Of a DNA stretch of 64,000 nt, positions 32,932-42,048 are shown piece by piece. The position numbers and the translations under genes are program-made. The stretch's first letter is position 1; every line of letters starts with the position of its first letter. The notes beneath the pieces are model-generated. The model had not been told where the DNA came from. It did not search any database and was given only the letters and a program-made list of their open reading frames with translations. Origin of the DNA: Nocardia coubleae NBRC 108252 (GTDB taxonomy: Bacteria; Actinomycetota; Actinomycetes; Mycobacteriales; Mycobacteriaceae); contig NZ_BDBD01000011.1 in the NCBI RefSeq assembly GCF_001612805.1, positions 372,001 through 436,000 of the forward strand, in the 5' to 3' direction.

Positions 32932-35406
32932 GTGACTACCGCCAACCTGACCCGCTCCGAGACCGCCGCGCGATCCACCACGGTCACCGTGCGTGACTAC
33001 CGCGTCGAACTCGATCTGTCCGGCGCACCCGACCGCACTCGCCCGGGATTCACCACCACGACGACGGTCGCCTTCGACGCCACGGCGACCGAGACGTGGC
33101 TCGATTTCCTCGGCCTCGCAGTCGAGTCGGTCACCGTGAACGGACGGGAAGTGGCGGTCGACTTCGACGGCGCGCGGATTTCGGTGACCGGCCTGTCGGC
33201 ATCGAACGTCGTCGTCGTGCGGGCGATCGGCGAGTACAGCCGCTCGGGTGAGGGCCTGCACCGGTTCCTCGATCCGGTCGACGGCAGCACCTACCTCTAC
33301 ACCCAATACGAGCCGGCGGACGCGCGCCGGGTATTCGCCTGCTTCGAGCAGCCCGATATGAAGGCGCCGTTCACCTTTGTCGTCACGGCGCCCGACGGCT
33401 GGGAGGTGGTGTCGAATCGGCCCGCCGATACCGTGACCGTCGACGGCCCGAATCAGACGGTGGAGTTCTCACCGACCCTGCCGATTTCCACCTACATCAC
33501 CGCGGTCGCGGCCGGTCCGTATCACCGCGTCGAATCCTCCTGGAGCCGTGGGGAACTGACGATCCCGCTCGGGGTGCTGTGCCGCGCCTCGCTGGCCGAC
33601 CATCTGGACGCGGACACGATTCTCGAGGTGACCCGCCAAGGGCTCGACTTCTTCGCCGAGCATTTCGCCTACCCGTACCCGTGGGGCAAGTACGACCAGG
33701 TGTTCGTGCCCGAATACAACCTCGGCGCCATGGAGAACCCGGGCCTGGTCACCTTCACCGAGGCCTACGTGTTCCGTGGTGCGGCGACGGCGGCGCAGTA
33801 CGAGGGCCGGGCGAACACGATCCTGCACGAGATGGCGCACATGTGGTTCGGTGATCTCGTCACCATGGTGTGGTGGGACGACCTGTGGCTCAAGGAATCC
33901 TTCGCCGACTACATGGGCGCGCTGGCCAGCGCGGAGGCCACCGAGTGGACCGACGCCTGGGTGGCGTTCGCCAACCGCCGTAAGGCGTGGGCGTACCTGC
34001 AGGATCAGTTGCCGACGACGCATCCGATCGTCGCCGACATCACCGATCTCGAGGCGGCCAAGCTCAATTTCGACGGCATCACCTACGCCAAGGGCGCGAG
34101 CGTGCTCAAGCAGCTCGTCGCCTATGTCGGCCGGGAGGCGTTCTTCGCGGGCGCCCGCCGCTACTTCCGGGCCCACGCGTTCGGCAACACGACCCTCGAT
34201 GACCTGCTGACGGAGTTGTCCGCCGAGTCCGGCCGCGACCTCGACGCGTGGGCGCGCGCCTGGTTGCAGACCACCGGCGTCTCCACCGTGACCCTCGACG
34301 ACGACCACATCGTGCAGACCGATCCGCGCCCGCACCGGCTCGCGGTCGGTCTCTACGACTTCGACGCCGACGGCGCCCTCGTCCGCCGTGACCGCGTGGA
34401 GGTCGACATCGTCGAGGAGCGCACCCCGATCACCCTCTCCCCCGCTCCCCTGCGGCTGCTCAACGACGGCGATCTCACCTATGCGAAGGTTCGTCTCGAC
34501 GCCGATTCCCTGGTGACCGTGGAGCGCTCACTCGACCGCGTGGTCGACCCGCTGGCCCGCGGGCTGATCTGGTCGGCGCTGTGGAATGCCACGCGCGACG
34601 GCGAGCTCGCCGTCGGCCGGTATCTGACGATGGCCCGCAACTTCGCTCCCGCCGAGTCCAATACGGCCCTGCTCACGGCGGTGCTTTCGAACGCCTCCTT
34701 CGCCATCGGTCACTACCTGCCGACTGCCGAGCGCGACAGGTGCCGCCAGGAATGGCTCGAATCATGCTGGACGGCACTGCATTCCGCTGCGCCCGGTTCC
34801 GGCGAGCAGCTGGCGTTCGCCCGCGCGACCGCGGCCGCCGCCACCGTCGACGCGGGGCGGGCCGCCGATATCCGCGCCCTGTTGCTTGGTGAAACTCCCC
34901 CTCCGAAGGGGCTGGCCCTGGACCCTGACCTGCGGTGGGCCCTCTGGACGGCACTGGCCGCGACCGGCGCCGCGACCACCGACGATCTGGACACCGAACT
35001 CACCCGCGACGACACCGCCTCGGGCCGCACTGCCCACCTGCATGCCCTGGCCGCCCGCCCGGACCGGGACGTGAAAGCCGCCGCGTGGACGCGCATCTTC
35101 GACGACACCGCGCTCACCAACGACCACCTCGACGCCGTGATCGACGGCTTCCGCGCAGGCGACCGCCGCGACCTGATCGGCTCCTACGACGACGAGTACT
35201 TCACCCGACTGCGTCCGACCTGGGAGCGGCGCAGCATCGAGATCGCCCGCCGCATCGTCGTCGGTCTCTTTCCCGCCGCCGATTCCCTGGCGGCGGTGGA
35301 CAACTGGCTCGCGACGAACACCGACGCCCCCGCTGCCCTGCGCCGCCTGGTGGTCGAGCAACGCGATCATCTCGCCCGCGCACTGCGGGTCCGCGCACTC
35401 GGATGA
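32932..35406 (+). CDS. pepN: Aminopeptidase N (M1 family)
   Basis: An 824-residue zinc metallopeptidase removing N-terminal amino acids from peptides in the cytoplasm. The exopeptidase motif GAMEN lies at 265-269 and the zinc site HEMAH at 299-303 with Glu322 (HExxH-x18-E). The C-terminal 400 residues are the helical ERAP1-like domain. The GTG at 32932 is chosen since upstream codons add an unrelated basic stretch; GGGA lies just before it. Length is close to mycobacterial PepN (about 860). Confidence 0.94.
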   Translation: MTTANLTRSETAARSTTVTVRDYRVELDLSGAPDRTRPGFTTTTTVAFDATATETWLDFLGLAVESVTVNGREVAVDFDGARISVTGLSASNVVVVRAIGEYSRSGEGLHRFLDPVDGSTYLYTQYEPADARRVFACFEQPDMKAPFTFVVTAPDGWEVVSNRPADTVTVDGPNQTVEFSPTLPISTYITAVAAGPYHRVESSWSRGELTIPLGVLCRASLADHLDADTILEVTRQGLDFFAEHFAYPYPWGKYDQVFVPEYNLGAMENPGLVTFTEAYVFRGAATAAQYEGRANTILHEMAHMWFGDLVTMVWWDDLWLKESFADYMGALASAEATEWTDAWVAFANRRKAWAYLQDQLPTTHPIVADITDLEAAKLNFDGITYAKGASVLKQLVAYVGREAFFAGARRYFRAHAFGNTTLDDLLTELSAESGRDLDAWARAWLQTTGVSTVTLDDDHIVQTDPRPHRLAVGLYDFDADGALVRRDRVEVDIVEERTPITLSPAPLRLLNDGDLTYAKVRLDADSLVTVERSLDRVVDPLARGLIWSALWNATRDGELAVGRYLTMARNFAPAESNTALLTAVLSNASFAIGHYLPTAERDRCRQEWLESCWTALHSAAPGSGEQLAFARATAAAATVDAGRAADIRALLLGETPPPKGLALDPDLRWALWTALAATGAATTDDLDTELTRDDTASGRTAHLHALAARPDRDVKAAAWTRIFDDTALTNDHLDAVIDGFRAGDRRDLIGSYDDEYFTRLRPTWERRSIEIARRIVVGLFPAADSLAAVDNWLATNTDAPAALRRLVVEQRDHLARALRVRALG

Positions 35407-35449
35407 AGCTCGACCGCCACGAGCCCCGCAGGGGCCGTAGGCATGTGGA

Positions 35450-36265
35450 TCAGCCGTCGAGGAACTGGTCGGCGTTGGCTTTCGCCCAGTCGCGGAAGGT
35501 GGTCGCCGGGCGGCCGGTGATGTCCTGGACGCTGGTGATCGGCAACGTGTCGGTCGGCGGGCTGTAGCCGAGCAGGACGTTGTCGACGTACCACTCGGTG
35601 TTTTCGCCCATGCTCGGTGCCAGGGCGGCAATGGTTTCGGCCCGATCGGATCGGCGGAAGGTGAGCTCGCGGCCGATGGCGGCGGCGATCTGGGCGAGCT
35701 GCTCGGCGCGGGTGAGGACTTCCGGTCCTGCCAGCGGGTAGGCACGCCCGAGGTGGTCGTCGTCGAGCAGTGCGGTCGCGGCTACCGCGGCGATATCGTC
35801 CATCGCGACGGGTGCGGTGGCCGTCTCGGGGCGCGGTTCGCGAACCGCGCCCGTAGCGCGGATCTGCTGTGACCAGCTGACGCTGTTCTCCATGAAGTCG
35901 GCGGGCCACAGGTGCGTCCACGCCAGCCCACTGTCCTCGACGGCGTTGCTCACGGTCCCCCACCAGCTGTCGGGTTCGCCGGACAGATCGACGACGTGGC
36001 GGACGCCGGCCGCTGCCGCTCGCTCGAGCACCGCACCGACGACTTCGGGCGCCGGGGCGAGATAGATCCGGTCCACGCCGACGAATACTCCGTCCAGGCT
36101 GTCCGGCTTACGCAGGTTGCCGCGCACCGGCACCACCCCGGCGGGCAGCGCCGCCCGGTCCGGATTCACCGTAAACGCCCGGATATCGGAGACCCCTCGC
36201 GCGATCAGTTGGTCCACGACCTTGCGTCCGACACTGCCCGTTGCTCCTGTCACCAGGATCGTCAT
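35450..36265 (-). CDS. NmrA-like NAD(P)-binding protein (atypical SDR)
   Basis: A 271-residue protein with the Rossmann motif TGATGSVG at 6-13 and the NmrA-type course: RGNLRKPDSL, a catalytically weak centre without a clear YxxxK pair, and MDDIAAVAATALLDD. Relatives are quinone reductase-like or redox-sensing NAD(P)-binders. It converges on pepN with a 43-base gap holding a small GCCCC-GCA-GGGGC hairpin. Confidence 0.85.
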   Translation of the reverse strand: MTILVTGATGSVGRKVVDQLIARGVSDIRAFTVNPDRAALPAGVVPVRGNLRKPDSLDGVFVGVDRIYLAPAPEVVGAVLERAAAAGVRHVVDLSGEPDSWWGTVSNAVEDSGLAWTHLWPADFMENSVSWSQQIRATGAVREPRPETATAPVAMDDIAAVAATALLDDDHLGRAYPLAGPEVLTRAEQLAQIAAAIGRELTFRRSDRAETIAALAPSMGENTEWYVDNVLLGYSPPTDTLPITSVQDITGRPATTFRDWAKANADQFLDG

Positions 36266-36524
36266 GACGTTCCTTCCGCTCGATTCCCTGAATACTCATC
36301 CTGCCGAGAAAATCCGGATCCGGCATATACGAATTTCGAGGGCATAGCGAAACCTACGGTGTGGCAATCTCATTCGGTGAATGCGTCCATTCGGTGATGT
36401 TTTTCCGGTATGACCGCTGGTGGGTTCACATCCGGTGGGGACAGTGTGAAGATGATCTCGGGCCGAGATCCGGTCCGGCAGAGGATGTTCCGCCGGACTC
36501 CGGCGGGCAGACTGGAGGGGCAAG

Positions 36525-37070
36525 ATGAAGAAATTCTGCGCGGTCGCTGTCCTCGCGGTCGGGGCTGTCGGCCTCACCGCCACCACCAACGCTCACGCCG
36601 CACCGACGGCGGCCCCGGTTGTCCAGGGCACCGAAAACGGGGTGGCGTTCACCGCGGGCCCCTCGGCCGACGGTGCAGGGCTCACCACCTCGGTGGTCGA
36701 CGGCACCTTCACCTTCACGGGCGGCACCGTGACCCTCACCGATCGCGAGGGCCGTGCGGTCGCGTCCATTCCGACCCGAATCGCCTCGACCGCGGGCACC
36801 TTCGACCTGGCAGCGGCGATCGCGGCCGACGGCCGCTCGCTCACCCTGACTCCGGTGGGCGCTCCGGCCGCCGTCACGGCCCATACGGCCGAGTTCGTCG
36901 ACGAGGCCGCCGAGACCCAGGCCCGTAAGCAGCACAATGCGGGGATCGGCGCGCTCATCGGCGCCGGAATCGGTGCTGTTCTCGGCTTCTTCCTCGGTGG
37001 TGTCGGTGCGCTGGTGACCATCCCGATCGGTGCGGGCATCGGCGCGCTGATCGGCTACTCGACGCCGTAG
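36525..37070 (+). CDS. Secreted protein with C-terminal glycine-zipper segment
   Basis: A 181-residue protein. A signal peptide (MKKFCAVAVLAVGAVGL, cleavage probably after AHA at 25) is followed by a Thr/Val/Gly-rich beta-type domain. Residues 137-178 form two glycine-rich hydrophobic segments (IGALIGAGIGAVLGFFLGG and IGAGIGALIG) typical of glycine zippers that insert in membranes. ATG follows GGAGGGG. Similar proteins are common in Nocardia, but no function is known to me. Confidence 0.78.
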   Translation: MKKFCAVAVLAVGAVGLTATTNAHAAPTAAPVVQGTENGVAFTAGPSADGAGLTTSVVDGTFTFTGGTVTLTDREGRAVASIPTRIASTAGTFDLAAAIAADGRSLTLTPVGAPAAVTAHTAEFVDEAAETQARKQHNAGIGALIGAGIGAVLGFFLGGVGALVTIPIGAGIGALIGYSTP

Positions 37071-37077
37071 CGAGGCG

Positions 37078-37107
37078 GTGGTGGCCGGCCGCCGGGTCGG
37101 CCACCAC
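37078..37107. terminator. Bidirectional terminator-like hairpin
   Basis: A 10-pair perfect stem, GTGGTGGCCG with CGGCCACCAC, around a 10-base loop. It lies between convergent genes ending at 37070 and 37110. Confidence 0.65.
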
Positions 37108-37109
37108 GC

Positions 37110-38891
37110 TCAGCGGCGCAGTTCCTGCGCCTTCGACTTCACTCCCTGCACGAGCAGCCGCCACGCGCCTGGATCACCTTGCAGCACAGCCCGTCCCAGG
37201 TCCTTGACCTGGTCGGCGGTCGCGTGCGGCGGCAGGGGCGGCACCTCGGGATCGCAGCGGATGTCGAGCAGCACCGGGCGATCCGCCGCCAGCGCACGGT
37301 CCCAGGCCGGGCCGATGTCCTCGGACCTGTCCACGCTGATGCCGACCATGCCCGCGCAGCGCGCGATATCGGCGTAGGAGACGTCCGGAAGTGTTTGCGA
37401 TTCCTCGAATTTCGGCGCACCACCCATGGCGCGCAGTTCCCAGGTGACCATATTGAGGTCGTTGTTGTGGAACACGCACACGATCAGCCGCTGATCGGGC
37501 CACAGGTCCTGGTAGCGCTGGATGGTGAGCAGTTCGTTCAGCCCGTTCATCTGCATGGCACCGTCACCGACGATGGCGATCACCGGCCGTCCAGGGTGCG
37601 CGAATTTGGCGCCGATCGCGTACGGCACGCCCGCGCCCATGCTCGCCAGTGTGCCCGACAGCGATCCCCGCATGGTGCCGCGCATGCGAAGGCAACGGGC
37701 GTACCAGGTGGTGGAGGAGCCCGAGTCGGCGGTGACGATCGCGTCGTCGGGGATGCGCTGCGACAGTTCCCACACGATCCGCATGGGATTGGCCGGTTCG
37801 GCGTCGAGCATGGACTGGTTCTCGACGGTCTGCCACCACTGCGCCACATTCGCTTCGACCGTCTCGCGCCAAGAGCGGTCGTCCTTGCGCTGTAGCAGTG
37901 GAATGAGCTGGCGCAGTGTAGCTTTCGCGTCACCGACCAGGTTCACCTCGGTCGGGTACCGCATGCCGATCAGGGCACCGTCGAGGTCGATCTGCACCGC
38001 GCGGGCCTGATCGTATTCGGGCAGGAACTGGCTGTAGGGGAAGTTGGAGCCGACGATGAGCAGGGTGTCGCAGTCGCGCATCAGCTCGTAGCTGGGGCGG
38101 GTGCCGAGCAAGCCGATCGAGCCGGTGACGAACGGCAATTCGTCACTGAGTACGTCTTTGCCGAGCAGGGCTTTGGCGATGCCCGCACCGGTCAGTTCCG
38201 CGATCTCGAGCACCTCATCCGCCGCGCCGCGCGCACCCTGCCCGATCAGCATGGCCACCTTGGTGCCCGCGTCGAGCAGGGCCGCCGCCCGTCCCAGCTC
38301 TGAGCGCACCGGTACCGAGGTGGTCAGCGGTGCGCTCGGCGGGCTGGACGGCACCTCCTTGAAGGCATGCGTGGGTGGCTCGTAGGGTTCCTCCTGCAGA
38401 TCGGCCGGAATGATGACCGCTGTCGGCGCGCGCCGGGCGAGTGCAGTGCGAAATGCTCGATCCAAGGCGTTGGGCAGCTGGTCGGCGACATTGACCTCGA
38501 CCAGGTATTCGGATGCCACGTCCTTGAACAGCGCCTGCAGATCCACTTCCTGCTGATAGTTGCCGCCCATGGCGCTGCGGGCGGTCTGCCCGACGATCGC
38601 CACCACCGGCACGTGGTCGAGCTTGGCGTCGTAGAGACCGTTGAGCAGATGGATGGCGCCGGGGCCCGACGTCGCCGCACACACGCCGACCCGGCCGCTG
38701 AACTTGGCATAACCCACCGCCTGGAACGCCGACATCTCCTCGTGCCTGCTCTGCACGAAACGCGGTGTGTTGTCGGCCCGTCCGAAGGCGGCGATCAGGC
38801 CGTTGATGCCGTCGCCGGGGTATCCGAAGACCTGTTCGACACCCCATTCCCGCAACCGGCGCAGCACGTAATCGCCTACCTGTTCCGACAT
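37110..38891 (-). CDS. Thiamine-diphosphate enzyme, pyruvate oxidase/acetolactate synthase-like
   Basis: A 593-residue ThDP enzyme. The activating Glu lies in SRHEEMSAFQAVGYAK near 51, and the cofactor motif GDGAMQMNGLNELLT near 445 has the NND about 30 residues later. Overall it is closest to the PoxB/'thiamine pyrophosphate-requiring enzyme' group: pyruvate decarboxylating oxidase or acetolactate-type chemistry. AGGAGAACC precedes the ATG. It comes 16 bases after the DUF4235 gene and appears to be the last gene of an operon with three small membrane-type proteins, under one SigF-like promoter at 39987. Confidence 0.85.
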   Translation of the reverse strand: MSEQVGDYVLRRLREWGVEQVFGYPGDGINGLIAAFGRADNTPRFVQSRHEEMSAFQAVGYAKFSGRVGVCAATSGPGAIHLLNGLYDAKLDHVPVVAIVGQTARSAMGGNYQQEVDLQALFKDVASEYLVEVNVADQLPNALDRAFRTALARRAPTAVIIPADLQEEPYEPPTHAFKEVPSSPPSAPLTTSVPVRSELGRAAALLDAGTKVAMLIGQGARGAADEVLEIAELTGAGIAKALLGKDVLSDELPFVTGSIGLLGTRPSYELMRDCDTLLIVGSNFPYSQFLPEYDQARAVQIDLDGALIGMRYPTEVNLVGDAKATLRQLIPLLQRKDDRSWRETVEANVAQWWQTVENQSMLDAEPANPMRIVWELSQRIPDDAIVTADSGSSTTWYARCLRMRGTMRGSLSGTLASMGAGVPYAIGAKFAHPGRPVIAIVGDGAMQMNGLNELLTIQRYQDLWPDQRLIVCVFHNNDLNMVTWELRAMGGAPKFEESQTLPDVSYADIARCAGMVGISVDRSEDIGPAWDRALAADRPVLLDIRCDPEVPPLPPHATADQVKDLGRAVLQGDPGAWRLLVQGVKSKAQELRR

Positions 38892-38907
38892 GGTTCTCCT
38901 GTCCTCG

Positions 38908-39165
38908 TCAGTCGGGCCACGTTCCGGTGAGCGACTTGTAGCCCGTGGCGCCGGCTCGGTCGACGGCGGCTTTCACGAGGCCGAAGATGGCGCCCTGGAG
39001 AGCGGCGGCCAGCAGCACTTCCCGCCAGGTCGCGTTGCGGGTGGTCGAGGTCGGCGGGTCGCCACCGTCGGCCACCGCGCCCCAGACCCGGTTGAACACC
39101 GCGCTCGCGGCGATGCCGCCGAGCACGCCGACAACCATGCCGAGCGGTTTGTACAGCGTTTTCAT
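38908..39165 (-). CDS. DUF4235 membrane protein
   Basis: An 85-residue protein with two hydrophobic helices (about 8-27 and 50-67) and the motif WREVLLAAALQGAIFGLVKAAVDR that defines DUF4235. The family is actinobacterial with no known function. The ATG overlaps the stop of the DUF3618 gene. Confidence 0.85.
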   Translation of the reverse strand: MKTLYKPLGMVVGVLGGIAASAVFNRVWGAVADGGDPPTSTTRNATWREVLLAAALQGAIFGLVKAAVDRAGATGYKSLTGTWPD

Positions 39166-39533
39166 GCGCGCCGCCGCCGGGCGAGGAACCAGACCAGCAG
39201 CGCTGCGAACACCGCGGCCGCCGCGACCGGAACCTGGGGTTTGCGGGCGGCTAGATCCGCAGCCTGCCTGCCGCGGTCGACCACGGGGTCGGGGACCGTG
39301 GACTCGACCTTGTCGACCACCTGTCCGGCTTTGTCCCGTGCCTTGTCGGCGGTGTAGAGCGCCTGGTACTTGGCGTCGGTGACACGGTGCTTGGCCGCTT
39401 CGGTGGTCTCGTGGACCTTGTCCTTGGTGCGGGCGGGGACGTCGAATTTGTCGGTCAGCTCGGCGACGGTCTCGCCGAGTTCACGGCGGGCCTGGTCACG
39501 GTCCCGGCGCAGTGCCTCCGGGTCGTCGGTCAT
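39162..39533 (-). CDS. DUF3618 protein with C-terminal membrane anchor
   Basis: A 123-residue protein. The N-terminal DPEALRRDRDQARRELGETVAEL is the DUF3618 signature, followed by a long charged helix with apolipoprotein-like repeats and a single C-terminal membrane helix (VPVAAAAVFAALLVWFLARR). It would be a tail-anchored inner-face protein. It overlaps the holin-like gene upstream and the DUF4235 gene downstream by four bases. Confidence 0.86.
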   Translation of the reverse strand: MTDDPEALRRDRDQARRELGETVAELTDKFDVPARTKDKVHETTEAAKHRVTDAKYQALYTADKARDKAGQVVDKVESTVPDPVVDRGRQAADLAARKPQVPVAAAAVFAALLVWFLARRRRA

Positions 39534-39946
39534 CGTCTGCTCCCGTCCTTGATGGTGTCGATGTCGTCCTTGATGCCGTGCACGGCTTCCTGCGGTACGG
39601 GCGGTGCGGCCGAACTGACGTTCTTCTTCCCGACGAGCGCCAGGATCGCGCCGATCACGAGCAGGGCGGCGCCGACGATCAGCGCGGCCGCCCATTCCGG
39701 CAGTACCAGCGCCAGCGCGAAGATCGCCGCGACGGTCAGCGCGATGCCGCCGTAGAACGCGACGAGTCCGCTCGCTCCGGCGATGCCCGCTCCGCGAGCG
39801 ATTCCTTTTGTGCGGTCCTGCATTTCGACGCGTGCCAGCTGCAGTTCGTCGCGCACCAGGCGAGTGATCTGTTTGGTGGCGTCGTCGACGAGTTCGGTGA
39901 CCGACCGGGTGTGCTGCGTGGGCGGGCCGGTCTGCGTGTGCGCCAT
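39530..39946 (-). CDS. Phage-holin-superfamily (DUF1469-type) membrane protein
   Basis: A 138-residue protein with an N-terminal amphipathic helix (VTELVDDATKQITRLVRDE) and two membrane helices at about 60-82 and 87-107. This is the layout of actinobacterial 'phage holin family' proteins, which are chromosomal and not evidence of a prophage. AGGAGGT precedes the ATG. It is the first gene of the operon leading to the ThDP enzyme, 41 bases after a perfect SigF-like promoter. Confidence 0.85.
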   Translation of the reverse strand: MAHTQTGPPTQHTRSVTELVDDATKQITRLVRDELQLARVEMQDRTKGIARGAGIAGASGLVAFYGGIALTVAAIFALALVLPEWAAALIVGAALLVIGAILALVGKKNVSSAAPPVPQEAVHGIKDDIDTIKDGSRR

Positions 39947-39986
39947 CGCGTTACCTCCTGTCCGGGTTCTCCCGATCGTGGGCCGC

Positions 39987-40011
39987 TTACCCGGCACCCG
40001 GGCCGGTAAAC
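39987..40011 (-). promoter_or_regulatory. SigF-like promoter for the holin-like/DUF3618/DUF4235/ThDP operon
   Basis: Minus strand GTTT, 15-base spacer, GGGTAA. Plus-strand TTACCC is at 39987-39992 and AAAC at 40008-40011. Both boxes match the stress consensus. Confidence 0.68.
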
Positions 40012-40045
40012 AGTGGTTGTCGGACCCTGCTGACAGACTCTGCGC

Positions 40046-41692
40046 ATGCGGTGGGCGGTGGCGGAGACGGGTGACGGTGGCGCTCGCCTGTGCCCGCTCG
40101 ACCAGGACGGGCGTCCGGCCGGTCCGGTTGTCACGGAGCCGTCGCTGGTCGAGGCGATCCGCGCACGGCCGCACGTGGGGCGGTGGGTGTGGCGATCCAC
40201 CGCCGAGATCTACCGGCCGCTGCTCGCGGCGGGTGTGCGCGTGGAACGCTGCTACGACGTGCAGGCGGCCGAGGCGTTGCTGATCGGCTACGAGCAGGGG
40301 CAATCCGGTCAGCCTCGGTCGTTGGCGGCGGCTTGGGCGCGGCTGCGGAACCTGCCCGTCCCACCGGACGCGCCCGCGCGCAGCGCCGAGACGCAACCCT
40401 CCCTGTTCGATTCGGGTCCGGTGCCGTTGCCGCCCGGCACCGATGAGCTCACCGCGCTGGTCGAGGTGTACGCGGGGCAGCTCACACGGACCGAGCGGAC
40501 CGAACACCCCGATCGGATGCGCTTGCTGATCGCGGCCGAATCGGCGGGCATGCTGGTGGCCACCGAGATGTCGCGTGCGGGCATTCCCTGGCGGGCCGAC
40601 GTGCACCGCGAACTGCTCGACACCATGCTCGGTGAACGTTTTCCCGGCGGGGCGGAGCCCCGGCGGATGGCAGAACTCGCCGACGAGGTGTCGCGCGCCT
40701 TCGGCACCCGTGTGCGGCCCGATCTGCCCCAGGACATCATCCGGGCGTTCGCGCGGGCGGGAGTCGCGCTGTCGTCCACGCGCAAATGGGAATTGCAGCG
40801 CGTCGATCATCCGGCCGTCGCGCCGCTGTTGGCGTACAAGACGCTCTACCGCTTGCACACCGCGCACGGTTGGGCCTGGCTCGAGCAGTGGGTGCACGGC
40901 GGCCGATTCCGGCCCGAGTATCTGCCGGGTGGAACGGTGTCGGGGCGGTGGACCACCAATGGTGGTGGCGCCCTGCAGATTCCGAAGGTGATCCGGCAAG
41001 CGATCCGCGCCGACCCCGGTTGGTGTTTGGTGGTGGCCGATGCCGATCAGATGGAGCCGAGGGTGCTGGCCGCCATCTCCCGTGATCGCGGTCTGATGGA
41101 GGTGGCCGGTCGCGGCGAGGACCTGTACGCGGATCTGGCGGCGCGTGGTTTCGGTGGCGACCGGGCCCAGGCCAAGCTCGCGCTGCTCGGCGCCATCTAC
41201 GGCCAGACCTCCGGCGACGCGCTCACCCATCTCGCCGGTCTGCGGCGCCGATATCCGGCCGCGGTGGCGTATGTGGACGACGCGGCCTACGCCGGGGAGG
41301 AGGGTCGGCTGGTGCGTACCTGGTTGGGCCGGACCTGCCCGCCGGTGTCGGCCACTCCGGAAGAGGTCGATGTGCTCCCTGCCGAGCGCAGCGGTTCGGC
41401 GGCGCGCGCCAGGGGCCGCTTCACCCGCAACTTCGTGGTGCAGGGCAGCGCGGCCGACTGGGCCCTGCTTGTGCTGGCCGCGTTACGGCAGGCGATCGCG
41501 CAGATGCGCGCCGAGCTGGTGTTCTTCCAGCACGACGAGGTGATCGTGCACTGCCCAGCCGAAGAGGCGCCGGTGGTTGCCGAGGCGATCGCGGCGGCGG
41601 CCGACCTGGCGGGCAGGCGCACGTTCGGGGAGACTCCGGTGCGGTTCCCCTTCACCACGGCGGTGGTGCAGTGCTACGGGGATGCCAAATAG
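40046..41692 (+). CDS. Reduced family A DNA polymerase ('bifunctional 3'-5' exonuclease/DNA polymerase')
   Basis: A 548-residue PolA-like protein with no 5'-3' nuclease domain. Polymerase motif A is DADQMEPRVLA near 332, motif B DRAQAKLALLGAIYG near 372, and motif C QHDEVIVH near 495, so all catalytic polymerase residues are kept. The N-terminal region retains one exonuclease-like helix (CYDVQAAEALL) but I find no DxE, so proofreading is doubtful. This family is specific to actinobacteria and its role, probably repair, is unsettled. Confidence 0.87.
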   Translation: MRWAVAETGDGGARLCPLDQDGRPAGPVVTEPSLVEAIRARPHVGRWVWRSTAEIYRPLLAAGVRVERCYDVQAAEALLIGYEQGQSGQPRSLAAAWARLRNLPVPPDAPARSAETQPSLFDSGPVPLPPGTDELTALVEVYAGQLTRTERTEHPDRMRLLIAAESAGMLVATEMSRAGIPWRADVHRELLDTMLGERFPGGAEPRRMAELADEVSRAFGTRVRPDLPQDIIRAFARAGVALSSTRKWELQRVDHPAVAPLLAYKTLYRLHTAHGWAWLEQWVHGGRFRPEYLPGGTVSGRWTTNGGGALQIPKVIRQAIRADPGWCLVVADADQMEPRVLAAISRDRGLMEVAGRGEDLYADLAARGFGGDRAQAKLALLGAIYGQTSGDALTHLAGLRRRYPAAVAYVDDAAYAGEEGRLVRTWLGRTCPPVSATPEEVDVLPAERSGSAARARGRFTRNFVVQGSAADWALLVLAALRQAIAQMRAELVFFQHDEVIVHCPAEEAPVVAEAIAAAADLAGRRTFGETPVRFPFTTAVVQCYGDAK

Positions 41693-41697
41693 TCAGG

Positions 41698-41985
41698 TCA
41701 TTGGCTCGGTTCGGGCAGTTGGCATTCGCCGACCTTGGGGTTCATGCCGAGGTAGTTCAGCGGACCCGCCGCCACGGTGAGCGCGATGGTCCCCCAGTCA
41801 CCGCAGTTGGTCGGGGTGTCGGTGAAGTAGTCCCGCTGGAACGCCGCGACCAGCCCGGCCAGCAGCCAGGCGAGTACCAGCAGCGAGAACAGTGACTTGA
41901 CGGTCTGATGAGGTGGTCGGGCTTGGATTTCTCGTACTTCGCGTACTTCTCGATCACGTCGGTTACGTCGTCCGCGCATCGTCAT
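41698..41985 (-). CDS. Small membrane protein, unrecognised
   Basis: A 95-residue protein with a basic N-terminus rich in Arg, one clear helix (SLFSLLVLAWLLAGLVAAF at about 35-53), and an extracytoplasmic part with two cysteines (NCGDWG and GECQLPE). ATG 41985 is chosen because GGAAGG lies five bases before it. A SigF-like promoter lies 32 bases upstream. It is convergent with the polymerase gene. Confidence 0.65.
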   Translation of the reverse strand: MTMRGRRNRRDREVREVREIQARPPHQTVKSLFSLLVLAWLLAGLVAAFQRDYFTDTPTNCGDWGTIALTVAAGPLNYLGMNPKVGECQLPEPSQ

Positions 41986-42016
41986 CGCATCCTTCCCACT
42001 CAGGGGTACCACGCGG

Positions 42017-42041
42017 ATACCCGGTGTGATCAGCGCCAACC
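42017..42041 (-). promoter_or_regulatory. SigF-like promoter for the small membrane protein
   Basis: Minus strand GGTT, 15-base spacer, GGGTAT, the same version as at 7221-7245. The -35 box has one mismatch. Confidence 0.45.
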
Positions 42042-42048
42042 CTGCACG

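Noticed and set aside
39530..39946. Possible prophage remnant, from the holin-family protein
   Set aside because: No other phage gene is nearby. This family is common in actinobacterial chromosomes beside DUF3618 and DUF4235.
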